NCBI GenBank assembly: GCA_934045905.1
Contig: OW203769.1
Span: 2,061,202 to 2,125,201, forward strand
Source: Leuctra nigra
Lineage: Eukaryota; Arthropoda; Insecta; Plecoptera; Leuctridae
Reading direction: 5' to 3'
Length of the DNA stretch: 64,000 nt
Shown here in pieces: positions 22,601-35,214 of the stretch (its first letter is position 1; every line of letters begins with the position of its first letter). The notes under the pieces are model-generated. The model did not search any database. It saw only the letters and a list, made by a program, of their open reading frames with translations, and had not been told where the DNA came from. Both the position numbers and the translations under genes were made by a program.

Positions 22601-25600
22601 AGAGAGATTACCAAGCAGCACATTGGCATTTGGCAGCCAGAGATATGAGTCATGTGGCTGGGAAGATAGAATCCAAAGGTGGCAATCATGTGCATGTGGA
22701 CTTGCCGTGCGATGTTGCTTGAGTCTCGAGGCAGTGACGATGTAACAGCTGAGTCCTTGACTAGGTCACAGACTCCGTGATAAGACGAGTCTTATCTCAG
22801 AGAGATTACCAAGCAGCACATTGGCATTTGGCAGCCAGAGATATGAGTCATGTGGCTGGGAAGATAGAATCCTAAGGTGGCAATCATGTGCATGTGTACT
22901 TACCGTGCGATGTTGCTTGAGTCTCGAGGCAGTGACGATGTAACAGCTGAGTCCTTGACTAGGTCACAGACTCCGTGATAAGACGAGTCTTATCTCAGAG
23001 AGATTACCAAGCAGCACATTGGCATTTGGCAGCCAGAGATATGAGTCATGTGGCTGGGAAGATAGAATCCTAAGGTGGCAATAATGTGCATGTGTACTTA
23101 CCGTGCGATGTTGCTTGAGTCTCGAGGCAGTGACGATGTAACAGCTGAGTCCTTGACTAGGTCACAGACTCCGTGATAAGACGAGTCTTATCTCAGAGAG
23201 ATTACCAAGCAGCACATTGGCATTTGGCAGCCAGAGATATGAGTCATGTGGCTGGGAAGATAGAATCCTAAGGTGGCAATAATGTGCATGTGGACTTGCC
23301 GTGCGATGTTGCTTGAGTCTCGAGGCAGTGACGATGTAACAGCTGAGTCCTTGACTAGGTCACAGACTCCGTGATAAGACGAGTCTTATCTCAGAGAGAT
23401 TACCAAGCAGCACATTGGCATTTGGCAGCCAGAGATATGAGTCATGTGGCTGGGAAGATAGAATCCTAAGGTGGCAATCATGTGCATGTGTACTTACCGT
23501 GCGATGTTGCTTGAGGTATCTCGAGGCAGTGACGATGTAACAGCTGCGAGTCCTTGACTAGGTCACAGACTCCGTGATAAGACGAGTCTTATCTCAGAGA
23601 GATTACCAAGCAGCACATTGGCATTTGGCAGCCAGAGATGTGAGTCATGTGGCTGGGAAGATAGAATCCTAAGGTGGCAATCATGTGCATGTGTACTTAC
23701 CGTGCGATGTTGCTTGAGGTATCTCGAGGCAGTGACGATGTAACAGCTGAGTCCTTGACTAGGTCACAGACTCCGTGATAAGACGAGTCTTATCTCAGAG
23801 AGATTACCAAGCAGCACATTGGCATTAGGCAGCCAGAGATATGAGTCATGTGGCTGGGAAGATAGAATCCTAAGGTGGCAATCATGTGCATGTGGACTTG
23901 CCGTGCGATGTTGCTTGAGTCTCGAGGCAGTGACGATGTAACAGCTGCGAGTCCTTGACTAGGTCACAGACTCCGTGATAAGACGAGTCTTATCTCAGAG
24001 AGATTACCAAGCAGCACATTGGCATTTGGCAGCCAGAGATATGAGTCATGTGGCTGGGAAGATAGAATCCAAAGGTGGCAATCATGTGCATGTGGACTTG
24101 CCGTGCGATGTTGCTTGAGTCTCGAGGCAGTGACGATGTAACAGCTGAGTCCTTGACTAGGTCACAGACTCCGTGATAAGACGAGTCTTATCTCAGAGAG
24201 ATTACCAAGCAGCATATTGGCATTTGGCAGCCAGAGATATGAGTCATGTGGCTGGGAAGATAGAATCCTAAGGTGGCAATCATGTGCATGTGTACTTACC
24301 GTGCGATGTTGCTTGAGGTATCTCGAGGCAGTGACGATGTAACAGCTGAGTCCTTGACTAGGTCACAGACTCCGTGATAAGACGAGTCTTATCTCAGAGA
24401 GATTACCAAGCAGCACATTGGCATTTGGCAGCCAGAGATGTGAGTCATGTGGCTGGGAAGATAGAATCCTAAGGTGGCAATCATGTGCATGTGTACTTAC
24501 CGTGCGATGTTGCTTGAGGTATCTCGAGGCAGTGACGATGTAACAGCTGAGTCCTTGACTAGGTCACAGACTCCGTGATAAGACGAGTCTTATCTCAGAG
24601 AGATTACCAAGCAGCACATTGGCATTTGGCAGCCAGAGATATGAGTCATGTGGCTGGGAAGATAGAATCCTAAGGTGGCAATCATGTGCATGTGTACTTA
24701 CCGTGCGATGTTGCTTGAGGTATCTCGAGGCAGTGACGATGTAACAGCTGCGAGTCCTTGACTAGGTCACAGACTCCGTGATAAGACGAGTCTTATCTCA
24801 GAGAGATTACCAAGCAGCACATTGGCATTTGGCAGCCAGAGATATGAGTCATGTGGCTGGGAAGATAGAATCCTAAGGTGGCAATCATGTGCATGTGGAC
24901 TTGCCGTGCGATGTTGCTTGAGTCTCGAGGCAGTGACGATGTAACAGCTGAGTCCTTGACTAGGTCACAGACTCCGTGATAAGACGAGTCTTATCTCAGA
25001 GAGATAACCAAGCAGCACATTGGCATTTGGCAGCCAGAGATATGAGTCATGTGGCTGGGAAGATAGAATCCTAAGGTGGCAATCATGTGCATGTGTACTT
25101 ACCGTGCGATGTTGCTTGAGGTATCTCGAGGCAGTGACGATGTAACAGCTGAGTCCTTGACTAGGTCACAGACTCCGTGATAAGACGAGTCTTATCTCAG
25201 AGAGATTACCAAGCAGCACATTGGCATTTGGCAGCCAGAGATATGAGTCATGTGGCTGGGAAGATAGAATCCTAAGGTGGCAATCATGTGCATGTGTACT
25301 TACCGTGCGATGTTGCTTGAGGTATCTCGAGGCAGTGACGATGTAACAGCTGCGAGTCCTTGACTAGGTCACAGACTCCGTGATAAGACGAGTCTTATCT
25401 CAGAGAGATTACCAAGCAGCACATTGGCATTTGGCAGCCAGAGATGTGAGTCATGTGGCTGGGAAGATAGAATCCTAAGGTGGCAATCATGTGCATGTGT
25501 ACTTACCGTGCGATGTTGCTTGAGTCTCGAGGCAGTGACGATGTAACAGCTGAGTCCTTGACTAGGTCACAGACTCCGTGATAAGACGAGTCTTATCTCA

Positions 25601-26062
25601 GAGAGATTACCAAGCAGCACATTGGCATTTGGCAGCCAGAGATATGAGTCATGTGGCTGGGAAGATAGAATCCTAAGGTGGCAATCATGTGCATGTGTAC
25701 TTACCGTGCGATGTTGCTTGAGGTATCTCGAGGCAGTGACGATGTAACAGCTGCGAGTCCTTGACTAGGTCACAGACTCCGTGATAAGACGAGTCTTATC
25801 TCAGAGAGATTACCAAGCAGCACATTGGCATTTGGCAGCCAGAGATATGAGTCATGTGGCTGGGAAGATAGAATCCTAAGGTGGCAATCATGTGCATGTG
25901 TACTTACCGTGCGATGTTGCTTGTGTATCTCGAGGCAGTGACGATGTAACAGCTGCGAGTCCTTGACTAGGTCACAGACTCCGTGATAAGACGAGTCTTA
26001 TCTCAGAGAGATTACCAAGCAGCACATTGGCATTTGGCAGACAGAGATATGAGTCATGTGGG
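13666..26062. repeat. satellite array, about 62 units of 198-203 bp
   Basis: Head-to-tail units differ mainly by two small indels (GAGGTATCTCG or GAGTCTCG; CTGCGAGTCC or CTGAGTCC) and a few point variants (GAGATGTGAG, GGCTTGGAAG, CATTAGGCAG). Each unit holds the palindrome GATAAGACGAGTCTTATC (two GATA-factor type sites), TGAGTCAT (AP-1 type), a CAGCTG E-box and, on the minus strand, CGCACG|GTAAGT, a strong splice-donor consensus. The left edge begins at that donor, and the last unit breaks off at GAGTCATGTGGG. There are no long open frames, so it is not protein-coding. Unit length is close to a nucleosome repeat. It lies upstream of JHEH on the same strand. Confidence 0.95.
13674..13735 (-). 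other. candidate JHEH 5' noncoding exon (3' end at 13674)
   Basis: On the minus strand CATCGCACG is followed by GTAAGTCC at 13673-13666, a near-ideal donor. The next acceptor in that direction is CCCCAGCAG at 9411, just 14 bases before the JHEH start codon. Joining them would make a short 5' leader. The 5' end of the exon is not visible, and the same sequence is repeated in each satellite unit. No transcript evidence is available. Confidence 0.35.
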
Positions 26063-27629
26063 CTAACAACGGTCATACACACATGATTTTATATTTCATA
26101 TTTCCTTTTGTTAAAGTTTTCCGAGGGGGGAACAACTAAAAAACACTTTAAAACACTTTAAACACTTTTTTACACGTTTAAAAAAATATATAACATTAAA
26201 TTTTTTTAAATCAAGTACCTACAAATGTAAAAAAAAATGTAAAAAAAAAATCATATCATAAATCGTAACAAAATAAAAAAATGTAGGTATAGGTAGTATG
26301 TTTAAAAAAATAAAACAAAAAATGACAAAATATATTAAAAATCAAATAAGATTTAAAAAAAAATAAAAAATCACTTGAAAGAACCCAAAAAAAGACATAA
26401 AATCAATAATTAAAAATTAAAAAAATCGAAAAATCATAAAAATTAAAAATAAAAAAAAATTACGATTGAAAAAATTCATAAAAAAATCACAAAAATGGAA
26501 CAAAAAAATGGAACAAAAAAATAAAAAATCATTAAATAAAAAATCAAGTGTTGATAGCTCATCGAATTATGCATTATTTTTTATATTCCAAATAAGCCAA
26601 TAGTTTATTACACAAATTCTCTCCAGAAATTCCTTGCAGCCCGGAAATCGATTCTTCCGAATTTCCCTTCATACAAAGTTTTAAATTGCTTTTTAAACAC
26701 GCGCTGAAGGCGAACAACACTTCAAGATCTAATAAAATTCCGTCCTCCACCAAACGTCACAGGAGTGCAGGAATTGAGTGGGTATGTGAATAACTGTCCT
26801 TTTCCAGTTTTCTTCAAGTATTAATATGCACCCAAAATATTTCAAACAAGAGAGCAGAACTTAGAAAACACGCTGCGCGGTATTATTCTTGGTAAATTTT
26901 GACTTTTTGTTATCCAATTTTCTAGGTTTTATATAAAAAATTAAATAAACCAAAATAATTATAACCTGCAATCGAAATGCTGATTTAAGAAAACTGCTTG
27001 GAATCTACTGGTTACTTATTATGACTAAACCGAATAACTGTAATTGGTCTGTTGTCCTTCAATTAACGCACGAAAATAATTTTAAACATTCCAAAAATTG
27101 TCTGTGCGGCCTTCTTCGTGGAAACAGAACTCTGACTTCTTCTTCACATCAATTTAAATGCAGTAAATAAATTTTAATAGGCCTGGGATTGATGATTTTC
27201 ACAAAATTCGATGCGCGCAATTTCTTGATACCCAATCATCTGACCCCTTTCTCTTCTTCTTCAAGCAACACAAGTTCCTTAAACTTTGCTAACTTTCCCC
27301 TAACACCTGGAGAAGTTTTCCTTGCACTCCATGATAACAACAATCAACAACTCCAATTAACTCATCTTGTTTTTACCACTGGAAGTACGACAGTTGGAGT
27401 AATCATTCATTAATTTGGACTTTTATTTTAGCCAATTTGTGTTCGATCACTAATTACGCATCATATTCTTTGGTAGAAAACGTCATTATCAAGAATAAGA
27501 TGGGAAATAATATCGGCCTTTTGAAACAATGATATTATTAAAAACTATCTATGTAGATATTGAAAAAAAACATTAGTGAATCCAAAGAGTTTCTAATAGG
27601 CTTCGTAAACTCGTTACTCCCGAAAAATC
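26063..27629. other. AT-rich DNA; simple A-rich stretch at 26,120-26,560
   Basis: The first 500 bp after the satellite are low-complexity, with many runs of A broken by short words such as AAAATCA. The remainder holds no recognised exon; the frame at 27189-27413 has no family features. Confidence 0.5.
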
Positions 27630-27916
27630 TAGTGGAGCGGTCGCTCCACCCAGCCAAGTCGTACTGTACACTCACACTCACTCAACTTACCGTAAATGCC
27701 TAATAAACTGAGGAGCAGACCAAACACTTTTACTGTAAGCAACAACATAGGATTTCGGCCTACTGGATCTCAACAATGGGAAATCTCACATTGCTGAGAA
27801 ATATTTTAATTTGGAGCTATGGCCCACCCCACCAAATATGCCAAGTGAGCCAACAATAGGTTATACCATTTGCGAGCTAGAGGGCCGTGAAAACCGTGAA
27901 ATTACATCACTTTCAT

Positions 27917-27947
<31 letters not shown>

Positions 27948-28969
27948 ATCAGATGATATCAGGAAACACCGCTATCACCACCACAGCCTAAACGGCTAAA
28001 CCGATCAATCTGAAATTTTTACCACATGTGCACTTTTGGCGTCGGAGGTGCCTTTTTATAAAACCAACCGGAAGCCGCCATTTAGAAACCGGAAGTGACG
28101 TCATATCTCGAAACTGGCTAAACCGATCGGAACGAAACTAGCATCAAACGATTCGGACGGTCATATGTATGAAAAAACAATAGCTTATAAATAAAAGTAG
28201 GTACTATTACCGAAACCGGAAATGACGTCATAAAAATGTAGAACCAGCAATTTATCGCCTCTTACCACATTAACTACTCATTCAGATGGCTTATCATGAT
28301 ACAAAACATTTATATAAATACATTCTAAGTGGCAGTGATTTCAGCCGCCATTTTTCTAACCGGAAGTGATGCCAAATCTCAAAAACGCCTGGACCGATTG
28401 GAACGAATCTTTCGCTTTTCTTCATGGAATATCACTTTAAGCATATTTTGGTACCAAAGGCAACTTTTCTTAGTAACCAAATTGGAAATAGCTTATTTTT
28501 TTAAAGGAATTATAGTCATTGTTGCTTCGATATAAGTTACAAGTTGTTTAAATAAACTAAAAAAAGTTGTGATATCCCCATAAAAAAACACTCCGTGTAA
28601 AAATACCAGCCAAGTCTTTTCAACTATAAAAAATAGAAGAATTCTAAAAAATCAGCACTGAAAAGTAGTGATATCAAAAAATGGGCCAAGTCAAAACTTA
28701 CTTTCAAAAACCAAAATATACTTGGCGCATCGTTTTTAAGAGCATTATAGGTATATTATTTATATTTAGGTACATTAGATTTTTGGCATATTCTTCTATA
28801 CTATTAATATACACGATGCGCCAAGTATATTTTGGTGTTTAAAATTAAGTTTTGACTTGGCCCATTTTTTGATATTACTACTTTTCAGTGCTGATTTTTT
28901 AGATTTCTTCTATTTTTTATAGTTTAAAAGACTTGGCTGGTATTTTTACACGGTGTGTTTTTTATGGGG
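27630..28969 (-). mobile_element. copy B of the 1.3-kb family P element
   Basis: Reverse orientation relative to copy A. It starts with the palindrome AGTGGAGCGGTCGCTCCACC and ends with the hairpin 28576-28969 (CCCCATAAAA arm, GCGCCAAGTATA inner arms). A (TTC)n run of ten units (27917-27946) lies inside. ACCGGAAGTGACGTCA (28089-28104) is the conserved regulatory-looking block. Confidence 0.65.
27917..27946. repeat. (TTC)n microsatellite
   Basis: About ten trinucleotide units, expanded within the family P copy; the equivalent spots in the other three copies lack it. Confidence 0.85.
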
Positions 28970-29870
28970 TACACTCTACTGAGAAATCTACTCGTAATCA
29001 ATACTCTAAAATGAATTCATTATCACTGGAGGACCTTGAGAAATAACCTACTGATCTGCAACGAAATATTTGCTGTCCTATCATATGATGATGATAATCA
29101 ATTCATCAGATGGCCAGAAAGATGAGACGTTTGGTGACAAACATGGATTTTCACTCAAGGAAAAATGTATCTACTAATTAAACTGAGTTGGATTAATTAT
29201 TAAAATGTTACCCAGTTTGGGGTAGCGGAGCGGGGGGCACACTTTTGGCATCATGGAATCAAGCTCTATCAATTGCCATTTGACTGATATCAACAAATAC
29301 AGTTATATTGAAGTATTCTCTTACACAATGACTCATGTCACCATTACAAATATGATTGGATGAAGACAGAATTGGTTGAGCTCACCTCTAGAATCATTGA
29401 AATGGACTTCGGTCTTTCTACCTCTGAGATACAGAGATGATTTTGTCCTGCACGACCTAACAATATAATATCCATGGAACCGAGACAATCAATGGCGAGT
29501 TGTGCGTGTGACGTCACTATAGGATTTACAGGTTAAATCAAACTTGCCGCGTCTACAAATGAGCTGAAACCTGTGCCCAATATGCCTCAGCTCAAAAGGT
29601 CGGGCTTTCTGATCCAACATGGATGCCTGTATTTTCATTCATTCGACGAGATTCGACTCAAGGTCACGGCCAGGTGATTACGTCACAATGTTAAAAGGAT
29701 AGGGAAACTGGGAGTTTTCCCCCAGCGCTGTGATTGGCTGGTCTGAACCTTAGCGCAAACATTACATGTAGTTGCAAACAGTAACATATGGAGTATCAAA
29801 CGTCATGGCCATCGTCGGTTAGAGTTGCATGCCAGCACTAGAGGCGGCATGGGCTGGTACTACACACACA
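28970..29870. other. noncoding; contains one copy of a small dispersed repeat
   Basis: At 29300-29440 is a phrase (AAGTATTCTCTTACACAATG, then ATGATTGGATGAAGACAGAA) that recurs at 30855-30975 and in reverse at 56757-56905. No exon was seen. Confidence 0.5.
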
Positions 29871-30407
29871 TTAAGGTGATACTAGCGCTCGGCCGTTTTA
29901 GAAAATTGAGAGAGAAAAATTGTTCCATAATTGAGTGTAACTTTTACAGGATGTTCACATGATCAGTCTGATTGAATATTAGTAGCACTTTTTAATTTTT
30001 GCTCATTGCATCGTTAATTAGGCGCCGGTTATTCAACAAAACCGCGCAAAATAATGAAATTTGCGATACGATTGGAGACCAAACTCGTTATCCAATTGAT
30101 CTCAAATTTTAATCATAATTAGATGAAAGACAAACTTAGGGTTATCACTTGGCACATTTTTGGAATTTAATATCATACGGCACCCAGGGAGACAAGAAAA
30201 TAGCTAATTTTTCACCAAAAACCCACTAATTATTACTAATTAACAAAACAAAAAATTAAAAATGTACCAAGGGATAACCCTAAGTTTGTCTTTTATCTAA
30301 TCACGATTAAAATTTCAAATAATTTGGTCTACCCATTTCGACTCCAATCGTATCGCAAAAAGTGTCTACAAAAAGCAGCAAAATCGCTCGCGCTTGCAGC
30401 ACCTTAA
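29871..30407 (+). mobile_element. piggyBac-like nonautonomous element with TTAA ends, copy 1
   Basis: It runs from TTAAGGTGATACTAGCGC to GCGCTTGCAGCACCTTAA, 537 bp, with imperfect terminal inverted repeats inside a TTAA duplication, the piggyBac-type target. A second copy of the same length lies at 32735-33271. Internal inverted blocks (TTAGGGTTATCACTTGGCAC / AGGGATAACCCTAAG) would fold back. No transposase. Confidence 0.68.
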
Positions 30408-31804
30408 GCTGCTGCAAGCGCGAGACAGTTTGCCGCGTGTTGCAGGCACTTTTTTGGATACGATTGGAGACAAAATGGATTGACGAAATGATTTGAAATT
30501 TTAATCGTGATTAGAAAAAGTCAAACATAGGGTTATCACTTGGTACATTTTTAAATGTTTACTTTGTTCATTAGTAATAAGTAATAGATGTTTTGGTGAA
30601 AAAATGTATATTTCCTTGTCTCACAGTTTGTCTTGTATCTAATCATGATACAAATTTGAGACAATTGGTTCACGGTTATGGTCTTCTATCGTATCGGACG
30701 TTTCACAGCTTTTCGCGGTTTTGATTTGACTCACTGACCCTCTCTATTGCAGGAGGGTAGACCAATATACGGTCATCTGTGTACTGCGGGTTGCCTGCCA
30801 ATGCGAGCTAATAGGGACCCTGGCTGGCTTCTTTTGAAACTGACCCTGTATTAATACAGTTATATTGAAGTATTCTCTTACACAATGATTCATGACACCA
30901 TAACAAATATGATTGGATGAAGACAGAATTACTGGGCTTTGAGATCAACTCAAGAATCATTGAATTTGACTTCCATCAAATACGTTTTAAAACGCATTTT
31001 AAAGAAGCAATTTAATTTTGATCTTTTCGAGTAATTTTTTTTTCATTGTGTAAGAATTGAACAGGGAAATGTGTATACAATTTCCATTGCCAATATGTTA
31101 AAACACTTCGACCAGCGCCAAGCGCAGATATACAGTAAATCAATCGTGTCTTAATTTGACATCAAAAACACTAACTATGGAACTAGTTTGACGCCAATAT
31201 TCAAGCCTGTTGTGTTGAACCTAATTGTAGAAAATCTAAAATTTAATGTGATCCCACTGAAAACCTTTTTATTACACGTGACTTTGGATAAACAAAGGAA
31301 ATCAGAATAATTTTGGCACATACAACAGAAATGTACTATTTAAAAGAATTTATTTCATAGACAAATACAAAATAATGCTTGATGTGAATTATGTTACGCG
31401 ATTGGATGAAATCAGCAACTTTACAAATTACTGACCAATTAAAATAATCAGTCAAAATTATCAATACTTTACATCCATTAAATATATATAAAATCTGTCA
31501 GTGTTTAAAGATTTAATTCACCTTATAATGTAAAAAAACATTTATACGAAATATGATTATATAATAAGTATTTATTTTAAGATATTTTACACATTGTTCG
31601 TTTTAATTTAAGCCTGTGTGTGTTTTATCCATAATATTTTAAATTCCTTAAAGTATGACTTCGACAATTATTTGTAATTGAACCTGAACTCGTGGCAATA
31701 TAAAAGATGTCATTCACATCGTATATTATCTTACTCGATGACATTTTCGCCAAGCTTTGTCCTATTTGCGCTCTACTGACATGTCTACTCACGGAAATAC
31801 ATCT
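30408..31804. other. partial repeats and AT-rich DNA
   Basis: 30408-30720 begins with GCTGCTGCAAGCGCGAGAC, an inverted partial version of the adjacent TTAA element, so the two make a larger imperfect palindrome. 30855-30975 is a copy of the small dispersed repeat. The remainder has no recognised feature. Confidence 0.45.
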
Positions 31805-32028
31805 GGGGCTGGATTCACAAAGAAGTATAACTTTATGACCAAAAAAATTTAATATCAATATTAGCTATTTATGAATTTACTTGTACAAATCGCATTTAAA
31901 ATAATAATATACCAAGTTTTAACATGGTTATATCATGGTAAGAGAGATGAGATATTGGTAGTTAAAATGCTATACCGGCATAAAGTTATGCCGGAATATG
32001 GCTTAAAACCTTTTGTGAATCCAGCCCC
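31805..32028. mobile_element. 224-bp MITE with GGGGCTGGATTCACAAA ends
   Basis: GGGGCTGGATTCACAAA at 31805 is mirrored exactly by TTTGTGAATCCAGCCCC ending at 32028. An inner pair, ATAACTTTATG and CATAAAGTTAT, also mirrors. Flanking duplication is unclear. Confidence 0.65.
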
Positions 32029-32388
32029 TGATACAAAAGGTGCGTGAAATCGAATGATTGGGAAGATGGCTGAAATAACTGTATTGTATCATTGTATGTA
32101 TACCAATAAGCTTGAAGATGCCATCAGGCGACTAGGAACTATTTTCATATGGGTCTGTACCTGCGACATCCGGAGTGGGGCCTGGGGGGGGGGGAGCCCC
32201 GCAGAACTATTTTTATAATTTAAGCAAACAACCCTCCAGTTGTTGCCCCTCAGTGGGTTTTTTCAGAATATAAACAATTTATTAATAATTCTGGGACGCT
32301 ATCAAATTAATTTTTATCAAGAACGATGGTCAGACTGCTCGAGTGCGTGGGAAACCCCCCTCCCCACACTTCCTACACGCAGATGTCC
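32029..32388. other. noncoding, with a G run and a C run
   Basis: GGGGCCTGGGGGGGGGGGAGCCCC near 32175 and CCCCCCTCCCC near 32355 recall the G/C-run ends of the hAT-like element at 2840, but I see no matching termini. Confidence 0.35.
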
Positions 32389-33557
32389 TTAAGGTGGCGG
32401 TATATCACGTGACTTTTTAACCAAAAAGCTACACATTTTGTATTGGAAGGGTTCAGTTTAGCAAAGACTTCTCCCTCATCAGATATGTTAGGACACATCT
32501 ATTGGAACTAATTCTACGCAGAAAAGAACTGCGAAAATAACATATTAGATGATTTTACTTCCATGCACCTAAATATTCTCAAATCAAGACCTGAAGTTGA
32601 AGGAAATTCTACGAGTTGCCAAAAACAGCAAACATTACTCTAATAATAAGGCATATATGCATCACGAACCTGACGCAATGTCAGAATATATAACATGCAC
32701 TCTTTCTTCCTCTTTCCAACGAAATGTTTAGATATTAAGGTGATACTAGCGCTCGGCCGTTTTAGAAAATTGAGAGAGAAAAATTGTTTCATAAGTGAGT
32801 GTAACTTTTACAGGATGTTCACATGATCAGTCCGATTGTATATTAGTAGCCCTTTTTAATTTTTGCTTATTGCATCGTTAATTAGGCGCCGGTTATTCAA
32901 CAAAACCGCGCAAAACGATGAAATTTGCGATACGATTGGAGACCAAACCCGTAAACCAATTGATCTCAAATTTTAATCATGATTAGATGAAAGACAAACT
33001 TAGGGTTATCCCTTGGCACATTTTTGAAATTTAATTTTATACAGCCCCCAGCGAGACGAGAAAATAGCTAATTTTTCACAAAAAATCCACTAATTATTAC
33101 TAATTAACGAGACAAAAAATTAATAATGTACCAAGGGATAACCCTAAGTTTGTCTTTTATCTAATCACGATTAAAATTTCAAATTATTTGGTCTACCCAT
33201 TTTGTCTCCAATCGTATCGCAAAAAGTGTATACAAAAAGCAGCAAAATCGCTTGCGCTTGCAGCACCTTAATTATATCCACTATTATGAATGTAATGATT
33301 AAACGAACAGCACTTAGTTTTGACAGTCTTCACACGCGTACGTATACACGAAATTTGTGTGGTTTTTTATTATAAAATCACTGCAAAATTAAATAATATT
33401 GACTGCAAATATTGATAAGCTCCAGTATGCAGTGAATTTCCTTCATAAATCACCTTGGATTACTCAACATGAACGATGTAAGGTATGTACTCATAGGTAA
33501 CTATTTCTTCTGATCGGATGTAGAGAAATAAAGTCACGTGATATACAGCCACCTTAA
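32389..33557. mobile_element. piggyBac-like nonautonomous element carrying a nested TTAA element
   Basis: The 28-bp ends match with one mismatch: TTAAGGTGGCGGTATATCAC on the left, GTGATATACAGCCACCTTAA on the right, then CGTGACTTT inward on both. TTAA at 32389-32392 and 33554-33557 is the expected piggyBac target. The second copy of the 537-bp TTAA element sits inside at 32735-33271. No transposase frame is visible. Confidence 0.72.
32735..33271 (+). mobile_element. piggyBac-like element with TTAA ends, copy 2 (nested)
   Basis: Same length and orientation as 29871-30407 and clearly the same sequence with scattered substitutions. It lies within the larger TTAA element, so it inserted later than its host element. 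Confidence 0.7.
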
Positions 33558-34364
33558 ACATCACTTCATTGAATGTCCGATGGGACTGAAATGTTTTAGA
33601 TTACTGCCGAGAGTCTTCAGGTTCATAAATAACTGTCAATGTCAAACTTTTCAGGATATCATTGACGTTATATCAAAGATAAATTTAATTATCTTTGGTA
33701 ATAACATAACTTCTAAATATGACCAGTTTTCCTTCTAAGCACTCCATATCCTAGCAGCAAGCACACTGAATTGCGCATTGGCCTCCAAATTAAGGAACAG
33801 CACTTACAAATCACAAACATACCTAGAGTATAATTTGCACAATTAAAATTCGCACGCAATTAGTTACAATTTTCAGCACGACATTTTAGAACCTTGAGGT
33901 GCTTGAACTTGAACGATGTTGACCGATTACTTACTTCACTTTTATTGAGAAAGTTGTAAAAACATACTTTCACCATTATTATGGTTCCACTGGAGCTAAT
34001 TATTTCTTAACAAAATCATGCGAGAAGAGTGAGTTCGGGGACAAAGCCACGTTTTTCTCAAGGTCATTCATATTAGTGCTATTTTAGTCATAAAAGAAGG
34101 TAAGTTTAGGGAAAAACGAAACATTTCATGAAAAATCGTCACGCTTTTTGAAGATACATAGACATTGTTTTTGTGGTATTTTCTTTAAAATGTTGTGTTT
34201 TTTTAGTTCGTCCAGCATTTTTAACTTTTTTAAACCGATTTTTTTACACTAATGACCACGTTTTACAATTTAGTAGATACTACTGCGCCACGCCTAGATT
34301 GATAGTTCAACAACAAGTAGTGGAACGAAATAAAGGGTTTCCTTCTATCACCAGATTGCGCTTT
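33558..34364. other. no gene recognised
   Basis: AT-rich sequence. The open frames at 33538-33738 and 34173-34418 show no domain or codon bias, and the second overlaps a MITE end. Confidence 0.45.
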
Positions 34365-34366
34365 AA

Positions 34367-34958
34367 TGGGCTTGTTCACTGCCATTTGCTCTCACCAGGA
34401 TCGCTAGCATCGGATTAGCTTGGGCAGCTTCGTAGGGCCGAGATGGGTAACACTTTTCTTAGTAACCAAAATGTCCGTGGGATGGCGCCAGCGGTTGGGT
34501 AACGTCTTTGGTAGAAACTAAAATGAGTTTTAAAGAGTTTAAATGACCAATTTATGTATTAATAGTCTTTGGTAGTCTGTTGTAATCTCAAATACATTTA
34601 AAAATTTAAATTACATTGTCCTACGTGCATAATATCTTTGTAAAACGAAATGTCATCATTGACCCAACATAGATTCCATATTTTCAAATTTTCGTCATCT
34701 TGCCGCGTTCTAATCTCTGCCCAGTAAATAGTTTTCACATAAAAACAAGAGTCGACTTCAGGCTACATCTTTGTACATCTTTGTTTTTGTTAATTTTTGG
34801 GTCATTTTTAATAATGTAAACACTCTGTGCCGTAATTATTTGTACCGGAAATCAAAGCCGGAAATGACGTCATTTTGTTACCCATCTCGGCCTAAAGTCG
34901 GATTAAAGCAGGTGACATAGTGGCGCCATCTATGCTGAGCTTTGCGTGAACAAGCCCG
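34367..34958. mobile_element. foldback MITE with GGGCTTGTTCAC ends (family Q, long copy)
   Basis: GGGCTTGTTCAC (34368-34379) mirrors GTGAACAAGCCC (34946-34957). A second inner pair, GCCGAGATGGGTAACA (34438-34453) and TGTTACCCATCTCGGC (34877-34892), mirrors exactly. The end continues TGCCATTTGCTCTCA, shared with the short copy at 55916-56132. Confidence 0.6.
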
Positions 34959-34973
34959 TAGATAAGTGTCCAA

Positions 34974-35214
34974 GGTCACTCGAACATACACTAGCTATAT
35001 ACACTAAAGCATGAGGAAGGCTGTGGATTCACGACATTAACGTCATACTATCCTAGTTATGACGTCGTAAGCAAGTTCGTCCTATTTCTAGATGTAATAG
35101 AGACACTCGTGGAACTATTTCAAGAATAAGTCTGTGTGTTCTTCTTATGTTCTCTGCGTCATGAAGTATGTGATTGTCCTCATGAAGCTAGGCGATGTGA
35201 TGACGCGATGACAG
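34974..35214 (-). other. 3' flank of the takeout-like gene
   Basis: Contains the 3' UTR of the gene ending at 35215. No canonical AATAAA is visible within 200 bp of the stop, so the poly(A) site is undetermined. Confidence 0.45.

Noticed and set aside
13666..26062. CRISPR-like array
   Set aside because: Units are contiguous 198-203 bp copies without unique spacers, in an insect genome with introns; it is a satellite.
26120..26560. A-rich stretch as a gene or origin
   Set aside because: Simple-sequence composition only; no motif or reading frame supports a function.
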